From assembly GCF_003001815.1 (NCBI RefSeq), contig NZ_PVMZ01000016.1, positions 219,075-283,074 of the forward strand: a DNA stretch of 64,000 nt. The letters run 5' to 3'. This document shows positions 18,028-26,078 of this stretch, piece after piece. Below the pieces are notes generated by a model that worked only from the letters and a program-made list of their open reading frames with translations, searched no databases and was not told the origin of the DNA. Both the position numbers and the translations under genes were made by a program. The stretch comes from Actinoplanes italicus (GTDB lineage: Bacteria; Actinomycetota; Actinomycetes; Mycobacteriales; Micromonosporaceae). The stretch's first letter is position 1. Each line of letters opens with the position of its first letter.

Positions 18028-19515
18028 ATGCGCAGCGTTCGGCTCCGCGCCACCGTCGTGGCTTCCGTACTCACCCTAGGTGCGGTTCTCCCGTCGATGC
18101 CCGCCCCGGCAGCTCCCGCGTCTGGGCCCAAGGCGACGGCCGCGGCCGCACCCACCCTCGCCGGCCGCCTGGCCGCCGTGCGTACCGCGAAGAGCCTGAA
18201 CTACTACCCCTCGGACGCGGCCTGGTCGGCGATGTGGACCGAGTTCGACGCCAAGAAGATCCAGGCGGACCTGGCCAAGGCCGCCGCGCTGGGCGCGGAC
18301 AACGTGCGGGTCATCGTCTTCCCAGAGGCTTTCGGTTACCCCAAACCCGTCACCGCGTACGCCGAGCGCCTGCGCACCTTCGTGGACATCGCCGCGAAGA
18401 ACGGGATGACGGTCAAGCTCACCCTGTTCGACTGGTGGGACGGCTACACCGACGCGACGCGCAGCATCAGCTGGGCCAAGGCTGTGCTCGCGCCGTACGT
18501 CGACGATCCGCGGGTGATCGCCGTGGAGCTGAAGAACGAGTTCCAGCCGGCCGACGCCAAGGCCGTCACGTGGGTCCGCAAGCTGATCCCCGCCGTGCGG
18601 GCCGCCGCCCCGGCCATGCCGCTGACTCTGTCGGTCGACGGCGGGACCGGAGCCCCCGGCATGGCGAAGATCAAGAAGGCGCTGGCCGGCACCCCGCTCG
18701 ACTACTACGACTTCCACTTCTACGGCAGCTCCGAGCGGGCGCTCACGGAGATCCGCAAGGCGCAGGCCGCGGTCGCCCCGTCCCCGGTGGTGATCGGTGA
18801 GACCGGCATGAGCACCGCCGCCGACAGCGACGGCGAGCAGGCCGCGTTCCTGGCGCGGGTGTTCCGGGCCGCCGGCGAGGCCGGGGTCGGCTCGGTGTCA
18901 CCGTGGACGTTCACCGACTTCGGCGCGGGCGCCATCCCCGGCAACTCACAGGTCTCCGAGAAGCCGGCCCAGTACAAGTTCGGCCTGCACCGGGCCGACG
19001 GCACCCCGAAGGCCGCCGCCGCGGTGGTCCGCGACGCGTGGACCACCGGCAGCACCCCGAACGAGGTGCTCAACCTCGGCTTCGAGGCCAAGGCCGGTGA
19101 CTCGCCGTGGCGGCAGAACCTGCCGAAGGCCGGTGCCGCCGTGATCACCACGTCGAACCCGCGCAACGGCAGGTACGCGGCCCGGTTCTCCGGCACCAAA
19201 CGCACCGCGGCCGGGCTGCCGTCGCTGGCCACGTCGCCGATCACCCCGGTGCAGCCGGGACACCGGTGGCGGGCCGAGGCGTGGGCCCGGGGCGCGTCCG
19301 CCACCGGCACCACCGAGATCACGCTGAGCTGGTTCGACGCGAACGGCCGCTGGGTAGGCCAGCACTCCTCGAACCGGCTGCCGGCCGGCACGACCGACTG
19401 GACCAAGCTGGTCGTGGAGACGGTCGCCCCGGCCCGGGCCGCCGGGGTGCAACTGCACCTCAAGTCCGGCGACAACCGGGGCACGGTCTGGTTCGACGAC
19501 GTGGCGATCTCCTAG
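18028..19515 (+). CDS. Secreted GH5-like glycoside hydrolase with C-terminal carbohydrate-binding module
   Basis: A 495-residue exported enzyme. A signal peptide covers about residues 1-31. Residues 50-345 form a clan-A (beta/alpha)8 barrel similar to GH5/cellulase-type proteins: VELKNEF gives the acid/base Glu171 and VVIGETG gives the nucleophile Glu258, with YDFHFYG before it. From about residue 350 a jelly-roll module (EVLNLGFEAKAGDSPW...GTVWFDDVAIS) resembles CBM4/9-type binding domains. The polysaccharide, a mannan or beta-glucan, cannot be fixed. Next comes the rox leader region. Confidence 0.8.
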   Translation: MRSVRLRATVVASVLTLGAVLPSMPAPAAPASGPKATAAAAPTLAGRLAAVRTAKSLNYYPSDAAWSAMWTEFDAKKIQADLAKAAALGADNVRVIVFPEAFGYPKPVTAYAERLRTFVDIAAKNGMTVKLTLFDWWDGYTDATRSISWAKAVLAPYVDDPRVIAVELKNEFQPADAKAVTWVRKLIPAVRAAAPAMPLTLSVDGGTGAPGMAKIKKALAGTPLDYYDFHFYGSSERALTEIRKAQAAVAPSPVVIGETGMSTAADSDGEQAAFLARVFRAAGEAGVGSVSPWTFTDFGAGAIPGNSQVSEKPAQYKFGLHRADGTPKAAAAVVRDAWTTGSTPNEVLNLGFEAKAGDSPWRQNLPKAGAAVITTSNPRNGRYAARFSGTKRTAAGLPSLATSPITPVQPGHRWRAEAWARGASATGTTEITLSWFDANGRWVGQHSSNRLPAGTTDWTKLVVETVAPARAAGVQLHLKSGDNRGTVWFDDVAIS

Positions 19516-19646
19516 CCGACCGGACCCGGTCACGCTCGGTCTCGGTGCGGTCGTCGCGGTGATGCCGTCGGCACGGGAGCTGGACGCGGCGTTGCCCGGA
19601 CGGTAGATTTCCGCTGACTGTGACCACACCCCGGGAGGTGAGACCC

Positions 19647-19706
19647 ATGAACGTCGTAGCGATGTGGGTGCTTCCCCGTACCGTCACGGTCGGGCGACCG
19701 AGGTAG
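19647..19706 (+). CDS. Putative 19-residue leader peptide upstream of rox
   Basis: A short ORF encoding MNVVAMWVLPRTVTVGRPR. It has a near-perfect ribosome-binding site (GGGAGGTGA, 5 bp before ATG) and ends 49 bp before the monooxygenase start. A CGGTCG-GG-CGACCG hairpin at 19687-19700 overlaps its 3' end. This looks like a leader able to couple translation to downstream expression, but no conservation data are available. Confidence 0.4.
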   Translation: MNVVAMWVLPRTVTVGRPR

Positions 19707-19755
19707 GTGTCGCCGGGAGCGCCTCGCCGGACAGGCACTCCCGAAAGGCCACACC

Positions 19756-21216
19756 ATGCAACTCACCACCGAGTACGACGTCGTCATCGCCGGCTGCGGC
19801 CCGACCGGCGCGATGCTGGCCGCCGAACTGCGGCTGCACGACGTCCGGGTGCTAGTCCTGGAGAAGGACACCGAGCCCGTCTCGTACGCCCGGATCGTCG
19901 GTCTTCACATCCGCAGTCTCGAACTGATGGCGATGCGCGGACTGCTCGAACGCCTTCGCGAACATGGCCGGCCACGCCCGGCCGGGGCCTACTTCGCGGC
20001 CATCGACAAACCCGCCCCCGCCGGGCTGGACTCCCCGCACGCGTACCTGCTGGGCATCCCGCAGCCGGTCGTCGTCAGCGTGCTCGAGGACCACGCGATC
20101 GCGCGGGGTGCGCAGATCCGGCGCGGTGGCACGGTGACCGGTGCCGAACAGGACGCCGACGGTGTGACCGTCACCTTGGCCGGCGGGGAGCGCCTGCGCT
20201 CGCGCTATCTGGTCGGCTGCGACGGCGCCCGCAGTACGGTGCGCAAGCTGCTCGGGGTCGGCTTCCCCGGCGAACCGGCACGCAACGACACGCTGATGGG
20301 CGAGATGGCGGTGGGCGCGGCGCCGGAGGAGATCGCCGCCGCGATGGCCCGGCTCGGCTCGAGCGACAGGCGGTTCGCCCTGCGGCCCGTGGGCGTCGGC
20401 GTCTACTCCGTCATCGTCCCGGCAGCCGGTGCCGTTGACCGTGCCGAGCCGCCCACGATCGAGGATTTCCGGGAGCGGTTGCGTGCCGTCGCCGGGACCG
20501 ACTTCGGCGTGCACTCCCCGCGCTGGCTGTCCCGGTTCGGTGACGCGACCCGGCTGGTGGAGAGTTACCGGGCCGGGCGGGTGCTGCTGGCCGGCGACGC
20601 CGCGCACATCCATCCGCCGATCGGTGGTCAGGGCCTGAATCTCGGTGTGCAGGACGCGTTCAATCTCGGCTGGAAACTCGCCGCACAGGTCCGCGGATGG
20701 GCACCGGACACCTTGCTGGACACCTATCACGCCGAGCGTCATCCGGTCGCCGCGGAGGTGCTGGACAACACCCGCGCCCAGACGGCACTGCTGGCGCCCG
20801 ATCCGGGTTCGCGGGCGATGCGGCGGCTGCTGACCGAACTGATGGACTTCGAGCAGGTCAATCGGCGTCTGCTCGAGAAGATCACAGCCATCGGGATCCG
20901 GTACGACTTCGGCGCGGGCCCCGATCTGCTGGGCCGGCGTCTGCCCGACATCGCGGTGAAGCACGGCAACCTCTACAGCCTGCTGAACGGCGGCCGCGGC
21001 CTGCTGCTCGACCGTACCGAGCGCCTCGCCGCCGGCGGCTGGTACGACCGGGTCGACCACCTGGCGGACGCCACCGCGGCCCTGGACGCACCGGCTGTCC
21101 TGCTGCGCCCCGACGGGCACGTAGCCTGGATCGGCGACGACCAGCGGGACCTGGACGCCCACCTGTCCCGGTGGTTCGGCCGTCCCGATAGCATCGCCGC
21201 GGAACATCGCGGATAG
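19756..21216 (+). CDS. rox: Rifampicin monooxygenase-like FAD hydroxylase (Rox family)
   Basis: A 486-residue class A flavin monooxygenase. The Rossmann motif DVVIAGCGPTGAML, the DG motif VGCDGARSTVRKLLGVGFPGEP and the GD motif LLAGDAAHIHPPIGGQGLNLGVQD bind FAD and NADPH. The whole sequence closely follows the rifamycin-monooxygenase subgroup, including PRWLSRFGDATRLVESYR and ITAIGIRYDFG, whose members hydroxylate and linearise rifampicin and give resistance. A GAAAGG site precedes the ATG. No rifamycin-associated-element repeat was found upstream. Related aromatic hydroxylases are the alternative. Confidence 0.85.
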   Translation: MQLTTEYDVVIAGCGPTGAMLAAELRLHDVRVLVLEKDTEPVSYARIVGLHIRSLELMAMRGLLERLREHGRPRPAGAYFAAIDKPAPAGLDSPHAYLLGIPQPVVVSVLEDHAIARGAQIRRGGTVTGAEQDADGVTVTLAGGERLRSRYLVGCDGARSTVRKLLGVGFPGEPARNDTLMGEMAVGAAPEEIAAAMARLGSSDRRFALRPVGVGVYSVIVPAAGAVDRAEPPTIEDFRERLRAVAGTDFGVHSPRWLSRFGDATRLVESYRAGRVLLAGDAAHIHPPIGGQGLNLGVQDAFNLGWKLAAQVRGWAPDTLLDTYHAERHPVAAEVLDNTRAQTALLAPDPGSRAMRRLLTELMDFEQVNRRLLEKITAIGIRYDFGAGPDLLGRRLPDIAVKHGNLYSLLNGGRGLLLDRTERLAAGGWYDRVDHLADATAALDAPAVLLRPDGHVAWIGDDQRDLDAHLSRWFGRPDSIAAEHRG

Positions 21217-21232
21217 GATTTTCGGAGGTCAG

Positions 21233-21622
21233 GTGGCACGGGACGACATCTCGCGCGGGGAAGCCGACCGGCTGCGACGGCTGGACGACGCCGCCCGGCT
21301 CGACCGGACTTTCGAGATCATCGCGGCCAAGGGCGTGGTGTGGGTCTGGGGTGACGAGGACGAGGTCCTGTTCACCGAGGACGGCGAACGCCGTACCCTG
21401 CTGCCTGTCTGGCCGCACGCCACGGTCGCCCGGATGGAGAACGAGGGCGAGGTGGCCGGGGAGCACGCGATCCGGATCCCGGCCAAGGCGTTCCTCAACG
21501 AGTGGCTGCCGCAGCTGGAGGAGGACGACGCGGTCATCGCGGTCTTCCCGGTCGAGGACCGGATCGCGGCGGTCCTCGACCTCGCGGACTTCCGTGAGAG
21601 GCTGACCGCCGCGCTGCGCTGA
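21233..21622 (+). CDS. DUF2750-family protein
   Basis: A 129-residue cytoplasmic protein. The pattern GVVWVWGDEDEVL...TLLPVWPHATVARM...IPAKAFLNEWLPQLEEDD is typical of the DUF2750 family, whose function is unknown. GTG at 21233 follows CGGAGGTCAG. It starts 16 bp after rox and may be cotranscribed with it. Confidence 0.8.
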   Translation: MARDDISRGEADRLRRLDDAARLDRTFEIIAAKGVVWVWGDEDEVLFTEDGERRTLLPVWPHATVARMENEGEVAGEHAIRIPAKAFLNEWLPQLEEDDAVIAVFPVEDRIAAVLDLADFRERLTAALR

Positions 21623-21632
21623 GTCCCGCGCG

Positions 21633-22022
21633 TCAGACGACGGCGGTGGCGTCGATCTCCACCAGGAATCCGGGCCCCAGGCCGGCCACCACGTGAACGG
21701 TGATGGCCGGCGGCGGGTCGGCGGGATCCCACACCTGCCGGAAGGCGGCCACCCCCTCGTCGATGGGGTGGCCGTCGACGATCGCGACGGTCCAGTGGAC
21801 GACGTTCGCCAGGGTCGCGCCCTCGCTCGTCAGGATGGTCTCCAGGTTGCGGAGGGCCTGCAGCGCCTGCTCGCCGACGGTGGGCCCGACGACCTTGCCG
21901 TGGGCGTCCACCCCGTTCTGCCCGCCGATGTAGATCGTCTTCGCCGGGTTCTCGACCACGACCGCCTGGCTGAAGGCGGGGTTGCGGTGGAGCCCTTCGG
22001 GGTTGATGTGCCGGGTGCTCAT
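21633..22022 (-). CDS. RidA family protein (YjgF/UK114)
   Basis: A 129-residue RidA-superfamily protein; the archetype hydrolyses reactive enamine/imine intermediates. Family features include KTIYIGGQNGVDAHGKVVG, then ALRNLETIL near residue 60 and the C-terminal FLVEIDATAVV. The Arg that in RidA holds the substrate carboxylate is not obvious, so it may be one of the Rid subgroups with another ligand. ATG at 22022 follows GGGAGG. It diverges from the CGNR regulator over 58 bp filled with inverted repeats, so it is a likely target. Confidence 0.87.
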   Translation of the reverse strand: MSTRHINPEGLHRNPAFSQAVVVENPAKTIYIGGQNGVDAHGKVVGPTVGEQALQALRNLETILTSEGATLANVVHWTVAIVDGHPIDEGVAAFRQVWDPADPPPAITVHVVAGLGPGFLVEIDATAVV

Positions 22023-22034
22023 CTCGACCTCCCT

Positions 22035-22080
22035 GTAACCGGTTGAAGTGGTTACCTTCGACACCAGTTATAGTGGTGTC
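22035..22080. promoter_or_regulatory. Paired inverted repeats and leaderless promoter between RidA and CGNR genes
   Basis: GTAACC-9 bp-GGTTAC (22035-22055) is followed by GACACCA-7 bp-TGGTGTC (22060-22080). The second repeat contains TATAGT (22069-22074), a good -10, and ends exactly before the CGNR ATG. This implies a leaderless transcript and direct autoregulation. TTGAAG at 22043-22048 could be the -35, with 20-bp spacing. Confidence 0.5.
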
Positions 22081-22683
22081 ATGCGGGCACACGCAACCGG
22101 ACGGCGACTCATCGACCCCAGAGGCGGGTCGTTCTGGTTCGACGCGGGCGCCGTCTGCCTCGACTTCGCCCACACCGGCGGCGAGGGCCCCTATGCGGTG
22201 TTCGAGTCGCTGCACGAGCCTTCGGACCTCGCCGGCTGGCTGGCCGCGCCGCCGCTGGCCGCCCTCCTGACGGTGCCCGCCACGGCCGCCGACCTCAGCG
22301 CGGCCCGAGTCCTCCGCCAGGCGATCTGGGAGACCGCCCACGAGCAGGCGGCGGGCCGGCCACTGGGCGACGCGGCGGTCACGGTCCTCAACCGGGCCGC
22401 GGCCGGGCCTCCCCTGGTTCCCGAGCTCACCGGCGACGGCACGACGGCAGGCTGGGCGGCACCGGTGCTGGCCGGTCAGGCGCTGTCGACCCTGGCCCGG
22501 GAGATGATCGGCCTGCTCACCGGCCCGCTGTCCGCCCGTTTCCGCGAGTGCGCCGGGGACAACTGCCCGCTCGTGTTCGTCGACTCGTCGCGTCCCGGGG
22601 CGCGGCGCTGGTGCGCGATGGAACGCTGCGGCAACCGCCACAAGCTGCGGTCGTTGCGGGCCCGGCAGCGCACCCTGCCCTGA
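22081..22683 (+). CDS. CGNR zinc-finger (ABATE-domain) putative regulator
   Basis: A 200-residue protein with an N-terminal ABATE-like region (FWFDAGAVCLDFAHTGGEGPYAVFESL) and the C-terminal CGNR zinc finger FRECAGDNCPLVFVDSSRPGARRWCAMERCGNRHK, ending in a basic tail. These are presumed stress-responsive transcription factors in actinomycetes. The ATG at 22081 has no ribosome-binding site and directly abuts a promoter-like palindrome, so leaderless translation is likely. The divergent RidA gene is the natural target. Confidence 0.88.
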   Translation: MRAHATGRRLIDPRGGSFWFDAGAVCLDFAHTGGEGPYAVFESLHEPSDLAGWLAAPPLAALLTVPATAADLSAARVLRQAIWETAHEQAAGRPLGDAAVTVLNRAAAGPPLVPELTGDGTTAGWAAPVLAGQALSTLAREMIGLLTGPLSARFRECAGDNCPLVFVDSSRPGARRWCAMERCGNRHKLRSLRARQRTLP

Positions 22684-22810
22684 GCATCGCCATACCGCCG
22701 CATCCGTGCCGCCGGCCGGCCGCCGCGGGCGCCTGGCGCTTCGGGCTCCCTGCGCCGGGCTACTTCCGGTCGGCGTCAAGGTTCGGCGACGACCCCCGGT
22801 GACGTCCGAG

Positions 22811-22842
22811 ACCGGCCGCGGGGACACCGCCCCGCGGCCGGT
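22811..22842 (-). terminator. Terminator hairpin after the GH27 gene
   Basis: ACCGGCCGCGGGG, 6-nt loop, CCCCGCGGCCGGT: a 13-bp perfect stem 6 bp beyond the GH27 stop. There is no strong T-run, which is common in high-GC actinomycetes. Confidence 0.75.
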
Positions 22843-22848
22843 TCCAGG

Positions 22849-24462
22849 TCAGGTGCGGCTCCACCTCTGATTGGCAGCGGTGGAGCAGGTCCACAGGATG
22901 ACCGTGGTGTTGTTGGCGGTGGCAGCCCCGTTGACGTCGAGGCACTTTCCGGACTGGGTGCCGCGGACCGTGCCGTCGGCCTGCAGTGTCCACTGCTGGT
23001 TGGCGCCGGTCCCGCAGGTCCAGAGGATCACCCGGGTGCCGTTGGCCGTGCCGTTGTTGTCGGCGTCGAGGCACTTGCCGCCGATGCGGAGTTGCCCGGA
23101 GGCGCTGGTGATCACCTGGGTGACGCCGCCGTTGCAGTCCCAGACGACGGCCTGCGCGCCGTCCACGGGTGCGCCGCCGAGCAGGTCCAGGCAGCGGCCG
23201 GATCCGGCTCCGCGCAGGCTGAAGGTGTCGGTGGGTGTGGCGGAGCCGGTCCGTATCCGGTACATGACGACACCGTGCGGCGGCACCGTGGCGCTGATCG
23301 CCCCGGTGGTGTTGCGGACCGCGCCGGTCCAGACCTCGGACACGTTGAAGGCGCTGCCCGCGGGCATGCCTGCCTCGGTGGCCGTGGTGGCGATCGTGGC
23401 GGTGGCGCCGGACCGGTTGAGCAGGGCGACCGCCCCGGATCCGTCGCTGAGGGTCTTGGCCCAGACCTCGGTCTCCCCGTTGTCGCGGACGCGCCGCGCC
23501 TGCCGTCCGGCACCGTCCTGGTTGACGGCGAGCACGTCCGGGTCGGTGAGCACGGCCCGTACGTCGGGGGGCATCGTGGTGATGTCGTTCCCGGCGATCA
23601 GCGGGGCGGCCATGATCGCCCACATGCTGAAATGGGCCCGGTTCTCGGTCGGTGTGAAGGTGCCGCGGACGCCGACCTCGAGCATGTCCGGATCGTTCCA
23701 GTGCTGCGGGCCGGCCCGGGAGTACAGCGGCGCCTGGACATCGAGGATCTCGGTGACGCCCATGAAGCAGTCACCGGTGCAGCCGCTGGTCCACCTGTCG
23801 GTGATGTCCTCGGTGGTGCGCCACATGTCCGCGACGGGGCTCCAGTCGTAGGAGGGCCCGGTGTTGGAGTGCGCGCTGTTGGAGTTGATCGAGTAGACGA
23901 TCGGCCGGCCGGTGGCGCGCAGCGCGTCGCGCATCTTGGAGAATCCAGCGATCTGGTCGTTGAGCGTTCCCCAGGGCGAGCACCAGTCGTACTTGAGGAA
24001 GTCGACGCCCCAGGCCGCGAAGATGTTCGCGTCCTGCTGCTCGTGGTTCAGGGCTCCCGTGGCGCCGCCGATGGCGTTGAAGTACTGGGCGCAGGTCTCC
24101 TCGCGTGGGGCCTGGTAGATGCCGAACTTGAGTCCCTTGCCGTGGATGTAGTCGCCGAGGGCTTTCATACCCGACGGGAAGCGTACGGGGTCCGAGCGCA
24201 GGTTCCCGGCGGCGTCACGCGTGGTCGCCTGCCAGCAGTCGTCCACGACGACGTACTCGTACCCGGCCGCCTTCATCCCGGAGGCGACCATGGCGTCGGC
24301 GGCGGCCCGGATCTTGGCCTCGGAGATGTCGCAGCCGAAGGTGTTCCAGCTGTTCCAGCCCAGCGGCGGGCGGACCGCCGGACTGCCCGGCGCGGCCGTG
24401 GCCGGCGCCGGCGCGGTGACGACGGCCGCGGCCAGGACCGCGGTGAGCGCGAGGACTCTCAT
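22849..24462 (-). CDS. Secreted GH27 alpha-galactosidase with C-terminal ricin-type lectin domain
   Basis: A 537-residue exported enzyme that releases terminal alpha-galactose. After a signal peptide (about 1-24) the barrel starts RPPLGWNSWNTFGCDI. The nucleophile is Asp159 (FLKYDWCSPW) and the acid/base Asp219 (WRTTEDI), both at family positions. A beta-sandwich follows to about residue 400, then a CBM13 beta-trefoil (residues about 410-537) with repeats such as SGRCLDLLGG, GGKCLDADNNG and SGKCLDVNGA, each followed by QxW-like motifs. The ATG overlaps the upstream GH43 stop by 4 bp, so the two are cotranscribed. Confidence 0.93.
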   Translation of the reverse strand: MRVLALTAVLAAAVVTAPAPATAAPGSPAVRPPLGWNSWNTFGCDISEAKIRAAADAMVASGMKAAGYEYVVVDDCWQATTRDAAGNLRSDPVRFPSGMKALGDYIHGKGLKFGIYQAPREETCAQYFNAIGGATGALNHEQQDANIFAAWGVDFLKYDWCSPWGTLNDQIAGFSKMRDALRATGRPIVYSINSNSAHSNTGPSYDWSPVADMWRTTEDITDRWTSGCTGDCFMGVTEILDVQAPLYSRAGPQHWNDPDMLEVGVRGTFTPTENRAHFSMWAIMAAPLIAGNDITTMPPDVRAVLTDPDVLAVNQDGAGRQARRVRDNGETEVWAKTLSDGSGAVALLNRSGATATIATTATEAGMPAGSAFNVSEVWTGAVRNTTGAISATVPPHGVVMYRIRTGSATPTDTFSLRGAGSGRCLDLLGGAPVDGAQAVVWDCNGGVTQVITSASGQLRIGGKCLDADNNGTANGTRVILWTCGTGANQQWTLQADGTVRGTQSGKCLDVNGAATANNTTVILWTCSTAANQRWSRT

Positions 24463-25841
24463 GAGACCCGGAAGGTCGCGTCCTGGCGCTCCGACGCGCC
24501 GGTGCCGATCGGGTCGATGCGCAGCACGTAGTTCGAGTGGCGCAGGTAGCGATCGGGCACGTTGTACGAGCGGAACGACGACCAGCCGGCATCGGCAAGG
24601 CCCGCGACCTGGGTGAACGTGGCGTCGGCCCGGAACGTGGCGGTGTTGTCGTTCGCGTCGAGGCGGACGGCGTAGTTGCTGTGCCGCAGGTAGCGGCCCG
24701 GGAGGTTGACCGACTCGAACGACACACCGGTGCCGGCCAGACCGGCGACCATCCGCCAGAGCTGGTCCTGGTGCGGGTCGAACGGGTAGGCGTCGATCCG
24801 GCCGATGTTGCTCGCGTGGCGTACGTACCGGTCCGGGAAGTTGTACGACTTGAGCCGCACCCAGGCCGGCAGTCCCCAGCGGGTGACCAGGCCGTCGTAC
24901 TCGGCGGCGGTGATGCCGGCGATCGAGCCGTGCTTGGCGTTCAGCGGCGGCGTGAAGTCGCGCTGACCGAGCACGGTCCACGAGTTGGCGCCGACATTGG
25001 ACGTGCTCCAGGCGTAGTAGTCGTTGTTGACAGGGCTGAACGAGTCGCCCCACAGCCGCCAGCCGCTGCCGGAGTTGTTCTTGATCAGCAGCGGGGCCTC
25101 GATGGCGCTGCCCTGCCGCAGCCCGCTGGTGTAGTTGCTGTACGTGTTCGGGTTGCCGCTGGCCGACCGGGCGCCGTAGAGCAGGCCGTCGCTGAGGTTC
25201 TTGTAGTACATGTAGAAGGTCGAGCCGTCGGCCACGATGTCGGCGTCCAGCACCGGGTAGCCGGGGCTGAAGTAGACCGAATTCGTGGTGACCGTACGGA
25301 AGTCCGACGTGTAGTTGACCATGAACACGTCCTGGCCGTTGTTGGCCGAGTACACGATCGCGTACTGGTTGCGCGACGGCACCCAGAACGCGGTCGGCGC
25401 CCAGGTGTGGGTGTTCAGGGTGTGCATCCGGATCCGGCGGTATCCGGTGAAGCTGCGCAGGTCGGTGGAGTCCCAGACGTGCAGGTACTGGTTGTTCTCG
25501 GTGAAGATGCGCCCGCGCAGGTCGGTGGCGAGCACGACGAACGTGCCGTCCTGTTTGCGCAGTATGAACGGGTCGCGCAGTCCGAGGGTGCCGGCGGTCG
25601 GGGTGGCCACCGGGTTGTTCTGGTTCAGCGGGCGCCAGTTGAGGCCGTCGGTACTGACCGCCAGGTGCAGGGCGTAACTGTCACCGCTCTGGTTCGGCGT
25701 CTCCTTGAAGTAGCCGAAGACGTAGGCGGCGTTGGCGGCCAGCGCGGCCGACTGGGTGCCGAGCAGGGTCGCTCCGCCGGTCGCGGTGGTGAGGGCGCCG
25801 AGGGCGGTGAGGCGGTGGAAGTCTCTTCGGGACAGCGGCAC
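24459..25841 (-). CDS. Tat-secreted GH43-like arabinan-active enzyme with AbfB domain
   Basis: A 460-residue exported protein. RRDFHRLTALGALTTATGG is a twin-arginine signal. Residues about 38-320 form a five-bladed propeller of the GH43/GH117 type: LGLRDPFI (Asp90, likely base), YPVLDADIVADG and AIEAPLLIKN (likely acid Glu). Residues about 325-460 are three AbfB-type repeats (CBM42) marked by RYVRHASN, RYLRHSNY and RYLRHSNY, which bind arabinofuranosyl side chains. GTG at 25841 has AAAGG upstream. First gene of the operon with GH27. Confidence 0.85.
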   Translation of the reverse strand: MPLSRRDFHRLTALGALTTATGGATLLGTQSAALAANAAYVFGYFKETPNQSGDSYALHLAVSTDGLNWRPLNQNNPVATPTAGTLGLRDPFILRKQDGTFVVLATDLRGRIFTENNQYLHVWDSTDLRSFTGYRRIRMHTLNTHTWAPTAFWVPSRNQYAIVYSANNGQDVFMVNYTSDFRTVTTNSVYFSPGYPVLDADIVADGSTFYMYYKNLSDGLLYGARSASGNPNTYSNYTSGLRQGSAIEAPLLIKNNSGSGWRLWGDSFSPVNNDYYAWSTSNVGANSWTVLGQRDFTPPLNAKHGSIAGITAAEYDGLVTRWGLPAWVRLKSYNFPDRYVRHASNIGRIDAYPFDPHQDQLWRMVAGLAGTGVSFESVNLPGRYLRHSNYAVRLDANDNTATFRADATFTQVAGLADAGWSSFRSYNVPDRYLRHSNYVLRIDPIGTGASERQDATFRVS

Positions 25842-25888
25842 GGTATCTGCCTTTCGGCGGGGAAGGTTACCGTCATGTTTCGCGAAAA

Positions 25889-25917
25889 GTGTTATCGCTC
25901 ACATGGATGCCTGTCAA
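25889..25917 (-). promoter_or_regulatory. Promoter with embedded LacI-type operator for the GH43-GH27 operon
   Basis: Read on the minus strand: TTGACA (25917-25912), 17 bp ending in TGTGAGCGA, TAACAC (25894-25889). The 14-bp TGTGAGCGATAACA (25903-25890) resembles a LacI/CcpA-type site and covers the -10. The same arrangement recurs at 31070-31098 and 63119-63147. Confidence 0.7.
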
Positions 25918-26034
25918 GACACCGCTTTGCAGCGCGGCAATTTATCGGTGTGCGTCGATTGACACCTCTGCCGAACGAGGGGCACAGTGGGATCCCCCGC
26001 GCATCGCCGGGCTCTTCACATCGATGCGATGCGC

Positions 26035-26048
26035 TGTTAGCGCTAACC
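26035..26048. promoter_or_regulatory. GTTAGCGCTAAC operator before the arabinanase operon
   Basis: TGTTAGCGCTAACC contains a perfect 12-bp palindrome and matches TGTGAGCGATAACA at 11 of 14 positions. It lies 31 bp before the ATG of the plus-strand GH43 operon. TTGACA at 25959-25964 could be its -35. The likely reader is the same LacI-type protein as for the 25889 promoter. Confidence 0.65.
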
Positions 26049-26078
26049 CCTACCCGCCCCTGAGTGGAAGGCATCCCC

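Noticed and set aside
19516..19755. Rifamycin-associated element upstream of rox
   Set aside because: The characteristic 19-bp inverted repeat (GGGGCTTGC...GCAAGGCCCC type) was looked for and not found.
18028..21622. Antibiotic biosynthetic gene cluster around rox
   Set aside because: Only a monooxygenase homologue is present; there are no synthase, carrier protein or pathway-specific genes, so resistance or general catabolism is more likely.
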